NCBI GenBank assembly: GCA_965199875.1
Contig: OZ241346.1
Span: 2,542,001 to 2,606,000 of the forward strand
Length of the DNA stretch: 64,000 nucleotides
Origin: VXYL01 sp965199875
GTDB lineage: Bacteria > Pseudomonadota > Gammaproteobacteria > Pseudomonadales > Azotimanducaceae
Reading direction: 5' to 3'
Position 1 is the stretch's first letter. Each line of letters starts with the position of its first letter. Of this stretch, positions 43,966 through 52,640 are shown one piece after another. The position numbers and the translations under genes were made by a program. The notes under the pieces were generated by a model that saw only the letters and a list, made by a program, of their open reading frames with translations, was not told the origin of the DNA and searched no databases.

Positions 43966-45667
43966 CGTGTAGTGCGCTCGTCGGAGCTTCGGTGGTTCCA
44001 GCCAGCTGCCCTTCGCAGAAGATGAATCTCGCGGGCCTCCTTGAGATTTGCTGGATGAGCCCCTCTTTCTCTGCCCGCGCCAACCACGTCCTCACTTGGC
44101 TTGGCACGAGGCCAAGCGCCTCTTCCACATCTTTGGGCTTGAAGCTGCCGCCAGCGACTCGTGGAAGCCGCTTGCGAAACTCCGCGTAGAGCGAGTCCTT
44201 CAAGTCGATGCCAGTGCCGATGTGCGGGGCGGCCAGTGCGTGACCAGCGGACGTTGCGTCGCTAGCCGATTGTTCCGGGGCCGGCTTCTTGGCCTTCCTT
44301 GCCAGCTGCTCGACTTTGGTTACATACAACGTCTGACCGTCCGACGTTCGCAACCGCCATGCCTTGACAGCTATGGACTTGGCTATCGGCTTTGGATCGG
44401 GAAGCGCAGCTACATGGGCCGTGTACTCCCGCTCCAGCGCCACTTCCATCGAGTTCGCCAAGAGATCGGAGAGTATGGACTGCGCGGGCCGCGCAGGTTC
44501 GACTGGAACATCTTGCGCTCCCTCTGGCCCTTGTGCGAGGCGGAAAGCCATCTTGCGAAGATAGTCCGCATCCTGCACTTTCAACCAAGGCGACGGCAGC
44601 CACTCTTGTCCCGCCAAACACCCCATCAAGCCGCCGACCATTGCCGCGAGCGTGTCCGTATCCGCCCCTCTCTCAAAGGCGGGCCTCAATATGCCTTGGA
44701 CGGGCTGCGCGGCATGGCGAGCAACAAGATAGGCGGCAGCTGCGGCACTGCTAGTACCAGCCCCCTTGGTGCGACCGAAACAACCAAGGTCTTTCAGCAC
44801 CGCGTGGTCGTCGGCAAGGGCACCTTCCCGCAGCCCTTGTCGCGCCTTCTCAAGCAACACGCGCATCTCTTGCGCCGTCTGATCCCAGATCGCCTCGTAG
44901 CGCGACGCCGTGGCAAGTTGGGCCGCGTCCAACCAGGCGCCGCCGGTTCGATCCGATTGGGGGAAGTCGCCCCATGCGTGCGCCTCGTCGATCAGCAGTT
45001 CCAACAGTTCGCCGAAACCGAGCGTCGTGTTTCTGCGCAACAGCCACCAAGCGGCGTAGGCATAGACCGTTGCGCCAATAAGCGCACGCGGATGCCCGTG
45101 GGTGGCCGTACCGTCTCGCACGACATCGTGCAACAGCGCATCTGGCCGCCCTTGCTCCGCAAGAAACAGCGCGTGCGGCAGCACTCGCATCGCCACGCCA
45201 TTGCCCCCTGCGTCGAAGTACTGGCGAATCCTCGCTTCCTTGCTTGACCGCCAAGGGGGGCAACCATCCACCCAAGCGTCGGCCGCGCGCTTGGTGGCAC
45301 CGCCGCCACCCCGCTCGTAAAGGGGCCAGAGCGGTAGTTCCATGCGTGTGAGCGCCTTCCACCATGCTGGCCCGTAATTCGTTCGGCAGCGGGCGACCGC
45401 CAAGGCGAGTTGCGTGTCGTCGCTGTAATCGCCGGCGTGGATGACTTCCTCGAACGGCCGGTACCTGCCGCCGCTGCGGCGGGTCCACTGCGCGAATTCC
45501 ACATGGGCCGCACTGCTGGGGGATTGGCCACAGATGTTTCTCGGAAACTCTTGCGGCCAGCCTAGGGCATCGCCCGCCGCGAGCGCCAAAAGAGCGCCTT
45601 CGGCCTTTTCCAAAGGCACCGAGAACTGGCGCGGTTGGGTTGCGTCCGTTGGCATCGGTCTCCTCAC
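43958..45667 (-). CDS. ADP-ribosylglycohydrolase with C-terminal winged-helix-like extension
   Basis: 569 residues. The first 375 form an ADP-ribosylglycohydrolase (ARH/DraG) domain: GDALG (32-36), the metal-binding SDDTQ (82-86), GGNGVAMRVLPHALF, THGHPRALIGATVYA and the second metal site GADTDTLAAMVGGLMGCLAG (DTDT at 336-339). All magnesium ligands appear intact, so it should remove ADP-ribose. The C-terminal 190 residues include AWRLRTSDGQTLYVTKVEQ and a helix-turn-helix-like part (DVEEALGLVPSQVRTWLARAEKEGLI). The gene overlaps the DarT-like gene as GTGA, so it is a likely antidote to it; ATG 45655 is an alternative start. Confidence 0.9.
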   Translation of the reverse strand: MRRPMPTDATQPRQFSVPLEKAEGALLALAAGDALGWPQEFPRNICGQSPSSAAHVEFAQWTRRSGGRYRPFEEVIHAGDYSDDTQLALAVARCRTNYGPAWWKALTRMELPLWPLYERGGGGATKRAADAWVDGCPPWRSSKEARIRQYFDAGGNGVAMRVLPHALFLAEQGRPDALLHDVVRDGTATHGHPRALIGATVYAYAAWWLLRRNTTLGFGELLELLIDEAHAWGDFPQSDRTGGAWLDAAQLATASRYEAIWDQTAQEMRVLLEKARQGLREGALADDHAVLKDLGCFGRTKGAGTSSAAAAAYLVARHAAQPVQGILRPAFERGADTDTLAAMVGGLMGCLAGQEWLPSPWLKVQDADYLRKMAFRLAQGPEGAQDVPVEPARPAQSILSDLLANSMEVALEREYTAHVAALPDPKPIAKSIAVKAWRLRTSDGQTLYVTKVEQLARKAKKPAPEQSASDATSAGHALAAPHIGTGIDLKDSLYAEFRKRLPRVAGGSFKPKDVEEALGLVPSQVRTWLARAEKEGLIQQISRRPARFIFCEGQLAGTTEAPTSALHDA

Positions 45668-46353
45668 TTGAACTCTGGTTCTGCTGGCGTTCTACCGGTC
45701 CGCAGCAAGCTGCTGAGCCAGCTGGGGCTGTAGAACTCGGGAACGACAAAGAACCGAGGCACCTTGCCGCCCGAAATCTTCAGTCTCAGGGCCTCCTGCT
45801 TCACTTGCGCTTGGTCTCTAACGGCAACGCCAATGACATCATCGTGCCGAATTACATCGGGGACCAGCACTTCGGCCTGTTCATCCGTGGGCAGGAAGGC
45901 AGGATGATGCGGCCCGCGGAGATAGGTGCGGTTGCCCTCAACGGATTGGGCGAACAACCCTCGAAAGGCCGCAGATCCTTCGTCGACGGACCTCCCATAG
46001 CCCGCCGCAGCATTGCGGGGGCAGAACTTGGTGCCTGTGCGCCACAGGTAGTGACTCTTGATGAAGACCACGACCCAATCTGGGAACAGCATCTCTTTCT
46101 TGCGAGCCGTTCTGAAGTACCATGCGTTCGGGTACTGAATCGAGCAGCACAGATGACCCGTGTACCCGTCGAGACGCTCGACGTCAGTGGGGTTGAAGAC
46201 CGTCTTCTCGTCGGCTTTCAGGTGGTGCGATGCCAGCAGTCCGCGAGGATCGGACGCAATGTGCGCCAGGTTGCGGGAAGGTGTGAAGTGGCACAGGCGC
46301 GTGATCCCGCGCCCCTCGGCCTCGCTCCTAATCGCAGAAATGATCTTGGTCAT
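45664..46353 (-). CDS. darT: DarT-family DNA ADP-ribosyltransferase (toxin)
   Basis: A 229-residue protein matching the DarT (DUF4433) fold: CHFTPSRNLAHI near the N terminus is the NAD-binding His/Asn segment, CCSIQYPNAWYF and the ARTT-like WVVVFIKSHYLWRTGTKFCPRNAAAGYG follow, and Glu161 in PTDEQAEVLVPDVI matches the catalytic glutamate. DarT enzymes ADP-ribosylate thymidine in single-stranded DNA and block replication; some act as phage-defence toxins. The known partner DarG has a macrodomain; no macrodomain is present here, and the adjacent gene is an ADP-ribosylglycohydrolase instead. Start overlaps the helicase stop (ATGA). Confidence 0.85.
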   Translation of the reverse strand: MTKIISAIRSEAEGRGITRLCHFTPSRNLAHIASDPRGLLASHHLKADEKTVFNPTDVERLDGYTGHLCCSIQYPNAWYFRTARKKEMLFPDWVVVFIKSHYLWRTGTKFCPRNAAAGYGRSVDEGSAAFRGLFAQSVEGNRTYLRGPHHPAFLPTDEQAEVLVPDVIRHDDVIGVAVRDQAQVKQEALRLKISGGKVPRFFVVPEFYSPSWLSSLLRTGRTPAEPEFK

Positions 46354-47729
46354 CGCTGATACAGCCCCGTTGCCGTGGGCAGCAGCGGCGTAATCTCCCC
46401 CGAGTGCGTGAGCACGAGCGCGAATCTGGCTCGCGTGATGCCAACGTACAGAAGACGCGCGTTGCGAACGGCTGCTTCGTTTCGGCCTAGGAGTGAGACG
46501 TCGTCAGGATCGGGCCAGCGGTTGCTCGATAGGAACGGCAGGAACACCGTGTCGAACTCCAAGCCCTTGGCTGCATGGTAGGTTCCATAGAAGAGTCCCG
46601 GCGCGCTCGGCCAGTGATCCAGCTCGCGGTGGAGCCGTGTCGCGTTGGCGATGTGGCGCTCTTGTTCCCGCGTTCTGAACAAAATGGCGACCGTTCCCGT
46701 CTCTGCAAGCCGCTGTGCCTGAGCGAGCACGAATTGCCACTCGGCCTGTTCGTCCGTTGCTCGCCTCAGCGCGGGCCGGGGGCCATCAGCTGTCGGGGCC
46801 GTAGGCGGTACGAGATCCGGGTCGTCGGGGAAGTGTGGTGTGTTGGCAAGAGCAAGCGCCAATTGGCTGATCTGCTTGGTGTTGCGGTAGTTCTCTTTGA
46901 ACTGCCACACCTTCGCAGCCTGAAATCCGGCACTTCGCCAAGACAACCGATGACCATAGATCTGTTGGGCAATGTCGCCAAAAAAAGTGAGGCTGCCGTG
47001 GCGGGGTATGGCAGCAGCCAAAGAGCGCAGCATTTCAGGCGAGAAATCTTGGCCTTCGTCGATGACCACATGCCGGTAGAGGCGTTCGCCGTGGTCGGCC
47101 TGCAACTCGGAGAGTACCGTGCTGGCAAGGTCGCTCCAGTCGTACAGTTTGCCGCCGAGCCTCCGTTTCTCAAGGTACCGCTTGTAGGCCTCGAACAACA
47201 GCGGACGTTCTGACCTCCCGACCCGCGCAGTCGATCTGCCGACGCGTTCTGCCTCCACATAGTCCTGCTTTCGATGGATGCCTTGCTGCTGGATCCACTC
47301 GAACTCTTCCTCGAAGAACGCGGCTGGTCGATCCAATATTTGCCCCTCCAGGCCGTCCTCTCCGGCCTGCCGCAATGCAGCTGTAATGAAGCGCAGGCGA
47401 TCGTTCGGTTCGCTGATGCTCTTCCAAGGCAGCCTCCCTTGATGCGACAGGTAGCCTCGTGCGAACAGATGGTAGTTCTCCACGGAGATGTCGTGTCGAC
47501 GGCTACCCGCTAGGTGCTTCATGTAGGTGACGAGACACTTGTTGAATGTGACCAACAGCGTCTTGCCGGCATGGTCCGTACTGGGATCCGACAAATAGAG
47601 CGAGCGCAGAATCGCCAGCGTCGTCTTGCCGCTGCCGGCCGTGCCGAGCACGACCGTGTGTCCACTCGGCGGCAAGTACAACACTTCCCGCTGGCGGCCA
47701 ATTGGCCGGGGCAAGGCCGGCGCGTTCAC
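46350..47729 (-). CDS. UvrD/Rep-like superfamily 1 helicase
   Basis: A 459-residue, compact SF1 helicase. Motif I is VVLGTAGSGKTTLAI (Walker A at 29-36), motif II VVIDEGQDFSPEMLRSLA, motif III FGDIAQQIYGHRLSWR, and the C-terminal motifs are GTYHAAKGLEFDTVFLPF and LLYVGITRARFALVLTHSG. It is shorter than UvrD/Rep (about 670-720) and lacks the large 2B domain. The GTG start overlaps the pglX stop, and its stop overlaps the DarT start, placing it as the first gene of a four-gene cassette. It may feed or unwind DNA for the DarT enzyme; that is an inference. Confidence 0.88.
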   Translation of the reverse strand: MNAPALPRPIGRQREVLYLPPSGHTVVLGTAGSGKTTLAILRSLYLSDPSTDHAGKTLLVTFNKCLVTYMKHLAGSRRHDISVENYHLFARGYLSHQGRLPWKSISEPNDRLRFITAALRQAGEDGLEGQILDRPAAFFEEEFEWIQQQGIHRKQDYVEAERVGRSTARVGRSERPLLFEAYKRYLEKRRLGGKLYDWSDLASTVLSELQADHGERLYRHVVIDEGQDFSPEMLRSLAAAIPRHGSLTFFGDIAQQIYGHRLSWRSAGFQAAKVWQFKENYRNTKQISQLALALANTPHFPDDPDLVPPTAPTADGPRPALRRATDEQAEWQFVLAQAQRLAETGTVAILFRTREQERHIANATRLHRELDHWPSAPGLFYGTYHAAKGLEFDTVFLPFLSSNRWPDPDDVSLLGRNEAAVRNARLLYVGITRARFALVLTHSGEITPLLPTATGLYQR

Positions 47730-50700
47730 GCGATGCTCCGATTTGGTTCACCCACATGGATGCGTTCGGCTTGCTTCTCGGCGTGCGACAGATGAATGTC
47801 GTTCACCCGCTCCGCCGTGAATTCGCCGTCGCGCCAGAACCACGGGAACTGGTCTTGGGGTTGGTGTGGTTCCTTGCCGCGGTCCTTGCGCCAGTGGATG
47901 TTGGGTTTGCTGCGGAGGACGCCGGCGTCCTTCTTGCCGCCGGGGATGTCGTTGGCCATGAAGGGGCGGATGTTTGGGCGCACGCCATCGTTGATGTCCG
48001 GTTCCCAGCCGACGGGTTGTTCGGCGAGCGGCTTCCAGCGGATAAAGATGTCGTAGGGCGGTTCGCCTGTCAGAATGGCGTCTAGGCGGGTCTGTAGTTC
48101 TTGGGCGGCGGCGAGGCGGTCTTCCGCGCCTGGTTCGTCGCGGTTGATGCCGTCGTGCTGGCGCGTGATCCAGTCGCCGAGGTAGCTGTAGGTTAGGGAC
48201 TCCAAGCAGCGGCGGCCTTGGCCGTCCGCGCCGGCCAGCTTGTGGTAGTTGACGAGGGCGTGGAAGCCGTCGCGCTTGCGTCCATCCCAGACATGCCAGA
48301 TGAAGGGGCGGTTGTGGAACAGCTTGCAGTGCTGTTCAAAGAACTGATTGCGGAGCCAGTCGTCCAACGTGGCGCCGTTGGCGTTGGCGAGGAGGCGGGC
48401 GAGCACACCTTCATCCCATCCATCGCCGTAGGCGGCAGCCAGCAGCGCTCGCAATCGCTCGGCCGCCGGCGGCTCGCCCCGCACTGACGGGACGCAGACG
48501 ATGCCGTCTTCGTCCACCAAAGCCGCTAGCGGTTCGCAAGCTCGAACCCACTCGCGTTGTTCCGCGGCCAACTCCATGTCCTGCTCCCGCTCGGCGGGCC
48601 AGCGGTAGCCGAGCAGGCGGGCGACGGCGACTTGCAGCACTGTGGCGTCCGCGCGGATGGCGCCGTGGACAGTTCGCTTGTCGATTTCGTCCCACTCGAC
48701 AGCACCGCAGGGATGGCCGTGGAAGATCCACTGTGTTGGGTCGTTCGAGTAGGGCTTCGGCAATCCGTTTGGATACTCTCTATTGGCTACGCTGCTCCAA
48801 TGGTTGAGATCGAACAGAACTTTGACCAACGTGTCGTTGGTGACTTTGATTTGCTGGTCGATGCGCCTAACGGCTTCGTTGTACTCGGCGGAAGAGCAGA
48901 AGCACCAGATGGCAGGGAGGTTCGCTTCCTCGTTCGGTATCAACGCTGCACAGTTTGTGTTCCAAGCGCTCCTAGCCATCAGCGTGGCAGGCAGTGCGCG
49001 CATTTGGCCTATCGCCAGTCCGGTCTTCCCCCACGCGGCTTGGCCGCGGATGTAGGCGCCGGATGCCACAAGAGCTCCATTCCCGTCTTCCCACCGAAAC
49101 ATCTGCTGTTTGCCGCCATAGTGCTCTGTGGCGTCGGCAGGCGAATGGAATGTACGCCACACATCGCCTGCACTCACCTCCCAGAAGTTCACCACAAAGC
49201 GGTTCACATCAACTGTGCTTACGCCTTGCATGGCGACAGCGTATTGATCCAGCGCGTGACCTCCCATGTGATGATCCAAGACGACACAGGCATCGGGGTT
49301 GTCCAACTGCCCCGCTTGATCGATGTCACGGGCCGCGGACTCACGCAGCTGCCGAGCTTTCTCGCCCACGGTTCGGTGCGCCGACACGTCGAAGGCGCAA
49401 ATGCTGTTGGGTGCTCCGGTGTCGTCGAGCAGACCACGTTCGTGACTGTGAGGTCGGTCGTGGCTCAGGGTGAGCAGAACCGCCTTGACGACCTCGCCGC
49501 TGATCGTCTCAAAGGCACCGGGCCCTAGCCGTGCCAGTAGACGCCAAGTCTCCGTCTTGAGGAGCTTCTCCCGCAGCTTCCGATAGCTCGTCAAGAACAA
49601 CCAGTTCTGCGGCAGCACCAGATTGGCGACGCCGCCATCGGCGCACAGTTCCAAGCATCGTTCCAGAAACACCGTGGCAAGGTCTTTCTTCGCCGCAGGG
49701 TATCGCGCACAGAACTGGCGCAGCTTCTCGGACTGCTTGCCACGCACCAGATAGGGCACGTTCGTCGCCACCAAGTGGTACTGGTCAGCGAGCAGATCGG
49801 CCGCCTTCGCAAGGCCGCTGGCGGCCACGGCGGCCTCGCGCTGCTCATCCGACTCTCCGTCGGCGAGCGCCTCGGCCAGCAATGCCGACGCGTCCGGCCA
49901 GTCCGCCAATTTGCCCGCGTCCGTTGCTGCTGGATTCAACAGGCTGCCCAGCGTGGGCGCATCCTTGAACACGTCGTACAGCCAGTCCATGGCGATCCGA
50001 AGGTTGTGGCGTCCTGCCCCCAACGCTGTCCACTGTGCCTTGGCCGCGCCGACGGAGAGCCCGGAGCAGGCGACGTTCATGCGCGGCAAGGGTCGGTAGC
50101 CTCCTGCGTCGGGATAGCGCCAAGCGGCGAGCGCCAGCGCGAAGACGGCGATCTCCACGCACCGCGCATCGATCTCCAACCCGTGCAGGTTGTCGCGAAT
50201 CACCGCGTCCACGGCATCGGCGGCGTTCAGGCCTTCGAACGCCATGCGCATGGGCACGAGCATGGCGAACGCCGCGATCAGAAAGTGCCCAGAACCGCAG
50301 CAAGGGTCGAGCACCTTGAACCCGCCTAGATGTTCTGGCCAACCGTCAACAGTGCCGGCCGCCGGACGCCACCGCGGTTGACCGTTGGCGTCGGTTTCCT
50401 GCACGAAACGCAAGTACTCAAGCGGAGCACCCGGAATCGCGACTCGCTCGCGGAGTTCGGCCTCGGATTGCGCCGTCTCGAAGTCGGCGTCGGTCAAACG
50501 ACGTGCCGCCCACCAAGCGCCCAAGGAGTTGTCGAGCAGAAAGCTCACCATGTACGGCTCGGTGAAGAGCTGCGTCACGGCGGGCAGTTCGTCCGCGCCA
50601 ATCTTGGCCTCGGATCGATTGACTTCGGCTTTCTTCCGGGACTGCCAGAACTGATAGACCCAACCGAGCGCATCCGATGCGGTGAACACTTCCGCCGGCA

Positions 50701-51232
50701 AGCCTTCCACCAGCGCCTCCAGCTGCTGGCGATGCTCCTGCGCGAACCGCACCTCGAACACCGACAAGTCCGCTCGAAATACCTGTGGCAGCATCGCGTG
50801 GGCGAAACGGGCCGCCAGCAGCCACTTGTCGATGCCACGATCGGTGGCGTCACCAGCGCGAACCAGATCCTTGGCCAACTCCTCGCACTCGTCCAGCGTG
50901 ACGGCCACGCCCATCTCCGGCTCGATGAGCAGGCTGTTCTCGGCAAGGAACCGAGCAAACAGCATCCCGTGCCAGTGCTCGTAGGCGCACTCATGCACAA
51001 GGCGCTCGATGGCCTGCTCACCGGACGCGGCATGGTGGTAGTCGCCAAGTTGCCGTGCATGGGCACGGAGACGGCGGCGCAAGTGGCGTTCGTGCTCCTG
51101 CATGTGGTCGTACGGCTCGCTGTGCGGCACTGCCAGTGCCCCTAGGGCCGCTCTCGCACCAGCCTCGGCAGCCTCGCGAGCGTCAATGACCGTCCGTTCG
51201 AGGTCCTTCCGCAAGTCGAGCCGCAACGTCAT
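47726..51232 (-). CDS. pglX: BREX-1 adenine-specific DNA methyltransferase PglX
   Basis: 1168-residue N6-adenine methyltransferase that marks host DNA in BREX. The SAM-binding motif is VLDPCCGSGHFLIA at residues 308-320, and the catalytic motif IV appears as NVPYLV near residue 505, a PglX-typical variant of NPPY. An N-terminal helical domain (residues 1-300) and a large C-terminal specificity region follow the usual layout. The ATG overlaps the stop of the Abi_C gene, and its GTGA end overlaps the helicase gene. A truncated relative, with only its first and last parts, lies 0.8 kb upstream in the operon. Confidence 0.95.
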   Translation of the reverse strand: MTLRLDLRKDLERTVIDAREAAEAGARAALGALAVPHSEPYDHMQEHERHLRRRLRAHARQLGDYHHAASGEQAIERLVHECAYEHWHGMLFARFLAENSLLIEPEMGVAVTLDECEELAKDLVRAGDATDRGIDKWLLAARFAHAMLPQVFRADLSVFEVRFAQEHRQQLEALVEGLPAEVFTASDALGWVYQFWQSRKKAEVNRSEAKIGADELPAVTQLFTEPYMVSFLLDNSLGAWWAARRLTDADFETAQSEAELRERVAIPGAPLEYLRFVQETDANGQPRWRPAAGTVDGWPEHLGGFKVLDPCCGSGHFLIAAFAMLVPMRMAFEGLNAADAVDAVIRDNLHGLEIDARCVEIAVFALALAAWRYPDAGGYRPLPRMNVACSGLSVGAAKAQWTALGAGRHNLRIAMDWLYDVFKDAPTLGSLLNPAATDAGKLADWPDASALLAEALADGESDEQREAAVAASGLAKAADLLADQYHLVATNVPYLVRGKQSEKLRQFCARYPAAKKDLATVFLERCLELCADGGVANLVLPQNWLFLTSYRKLREKLLKTETWRLLARLGPGAFETISGEVVKAVLLTLSHDRPHSHERGLLDDTGAPNSICAFDVSAHRTVGEKARQLRESAARDIDQAGQLDNPDACVVLDHHMGGHALDQYAVAMQGVSTVDVNRFVVNFWEVSAGDVWRTFHSPADATEHYGGKQQMFRWEDGNGALVASGAYIRGQAAWGKTGLAIGQMRALPATLMARSAWNTNCAALIPNEEANLPAIWCFCSSAEYNEAVRRIDQQIKVTNDTLVKVLFDLNHWSSVANREYPNGLPKPYSNDPTQWIFHGHPCGAVEWDEIDKRTVHGAIRADATVLQVAVARLLGYRWPAEREQDMELAAEQREWVRACEPLAALVDEDGIVCVPSVRGEPPAAERLRALLAAAYGDGWDEGVLARLLANANGATLDDWLRNQFFEQHCKLFHNRPFIWHVWDGRKRDGFHALVNYHKLAGADGQGRRCLESLTYSYLGDWITRQHDGINRDEPGAEDRLAAAQELQTRLDAILTGEPPYDIFIRWKPLAEQPVGWEPDINDGVRPNIRPFMANDIPGGKKDAGVLRSKPNIHWRKDRGKEPHQPQDQFPWFWRDGEFTAERVNDIHLSHAEKQAERIHVGEPNRSIA

Positions 51233-52059
51233 CGTTTGTTCGACTCGTCTTGCCGTGTGAGCATGTACTCGGCAATCACGCCCATGAACTCCGTCGCCAT
51301 CCTGGCCTCGGCAGCGGTGATCTTAGGCAACCACGGGCGACCGTGGCCTGTTCCTTCCTTGTTTCGCAGCCTATTGATGTCGCAGGCGAGTCGAAACATC
51401 GACCGTTCTATGGCGCGTGTCGGGGACTCCCGTTGGTCGATTGGGGCTTCTGGTATAGCCAATTCCAGAACATTGAACGCTTGTGCTAGGAGAGTCGGGA
51501 AGTTGGCTGTTTGCGAGTAGTTGCCGTAGTGCGCTTGGATGATGTGGGCGGCAGTGGCCTCAAGGAGATCCTTGGCCGTACCAGAGACCAGAGCGGCGTC
51601 GGACACGCCGCGTTGCGCACGTCGTGCGTAGCTCAGGAGAGCCGAAAAGCGGTCCTGCTTAGACAAACTCTCCAGAACCCGTGGTCGAAGTTCGCCATCG
51701 GGCGAGAGGTCGTAGCCCTCGGTAGCAAAGGCGGCAACGGCGTTGTTGATAGCGTCCGCCGTCACATAGTTTGGACTGTCGGGGCGGAAGCCGCCGTGTC
51801 CTCGCAGCAAGTCCAGAACCAGTCCTACCAGCCTACCGCCTGCGCCAAGATTGTGCTCTATCGCGGAACTGAGAACGACCCGTAGCCTCTTCGCTTTCCC
51901 GACATTCTGGCCTTGGTTCTTTGGGTCGTGTGTGGCCAAGCCGGCGCGTTGAATCTGAAACGCTAGGTCGGAATGACTCGGATCGCGCCGGTCGGTCTGT
52001 GCGTCGTCGACCAACTGTGCTATGGCCGTGGCAATCGCGTCGGTCAAGGGCGGTGTCAT
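51229..52059 (-). CDS. Abortive infection family protein (Abi_C domain)
   Basis: A 276-residue protein. The C-terminal region, DINRLRNKEGTGHGRPWLPKITAAEARMA then IAEYMLTRQ, carries the LRN-x-x-GTGHG motif of the Abi_C domain (PF14355 type). The N-terminal half has no motif I recognise. The ATG at 52059 overlaps the preceding stop as ATGA; the longer frame from 52080 is less likely. It sits between the deleted and the intact pglX genes and is presumably an accessory, growth-arrest type defence gene; no catalytic residues can be named. Confidence 0.78.
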   Translation of the reverse strand: MTPPLTDAIATAIAQLVDDAQTDRRDPSHSDLAFQIQRAGLATHDPKNQGQNVGKAKRLRVVLSSAIEHNLGAGGRLVGLVLDLLRGHGGFRPDSPNYVTADAINNAVAAFATEGYDLSPDGELRPRVLESLSKQDRFSALLSYARRAQRGVSDAALVSGTAKDLLEATAAHIIQAHYGNYSQTANFPTLLAQAFNVLELAIPEAPIDQRESPTRAIERSMFRLACDINRLRNKEGTGHGRPWLPKITAAEARMATEFMGVIAEYMLTRQDESNKR

Positions 52060-52640
52060 GGGTATAGATCTCCCCTGCACCCTTTGAGATCGGTTCGAGC
52101 GCGTTGCTTCTCATCAAGGGTAAGATGCACGTCTTTTGCACGGGCGCCAGTGAACCCGTCCGCCTGCCAAGACCACGGGAAGGGTGCGCTGTCCCGCAGC
52201 GGCTCTCGGCCCGTGTCCTTCTTCCGGTGGATGTTCGGTTTCGTGCGTAGGATGCCCGCGCCACGCATGCCGCCGGGGATGTCTCGCGCCATGAATGGGC
52301 GGATGTTCAGGCGCACGCCGTCGTTGATGTCGATGAGCAGTTTGTTCTCGGCCAGAAACCGGGCGAACAGCATGCCGTGCCACTGCTCAAAGGCGCATTC
52401 CTGCACCAGATGTTCGATGGATTGGGTGCCTGTGCGGTCGCGCCGATCGCCGAGCTGTCGGGCATGAGCGCGAAGCCGGCGCCGCAAGCGGAGCTGCGGC
52501 TCGTCCATGTGCGCGTAGGGCTGTTGCTGATGGACCGCCAACGCCTCAATCGCGGCCCTTGCACCTTGCTCGGCCATGTCGCGGGCGTCCGCGACGATGC
52601 GTTCAAGCTGCTTGCAATGGTGCGGAGCGAGCGGCGTCAT
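52056..52640 (-). CDS. PglX internal-deletion derivative (194 residues)
   Basis: Residues 1-103 match the N terminus of PglX (RRRLRAHARQLGD, HGMLFARFLAEN-LLI), and residues 104-185 match the C terminus of PglX from its residue 1079 (DINDGV-NIRPFM, DIPGG, KPNIH). About 975 residues, including the whole methyltransferase core, are missing in frame. It diverges from the intact neighbour throughout, so it was a separate pglX paralog before the deletion. ATGA overlaps with both neighbours are kept. It cannot methylate DNA; it may be a harmless scar or a protein that still binds PglX partners. Confidence 0.85.
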   Translation of the reverse strand: MTPLAPHHCKQLERIVADARDMAEQGARAAIEALAVHQQQPYAHMDEPQLRLRRRLRAHARQLGDRRDRTGTQSIEHLVQECAFEQWHGMLFARFLAENKLLIDINDGVRLNIRPFMARDIPGGMRGAGILRTKPNIHRKKDTGREPLRDSAPFPWSWQADGFTGARAKDVHLTLDEKQRARTDLKGCRGDLYP

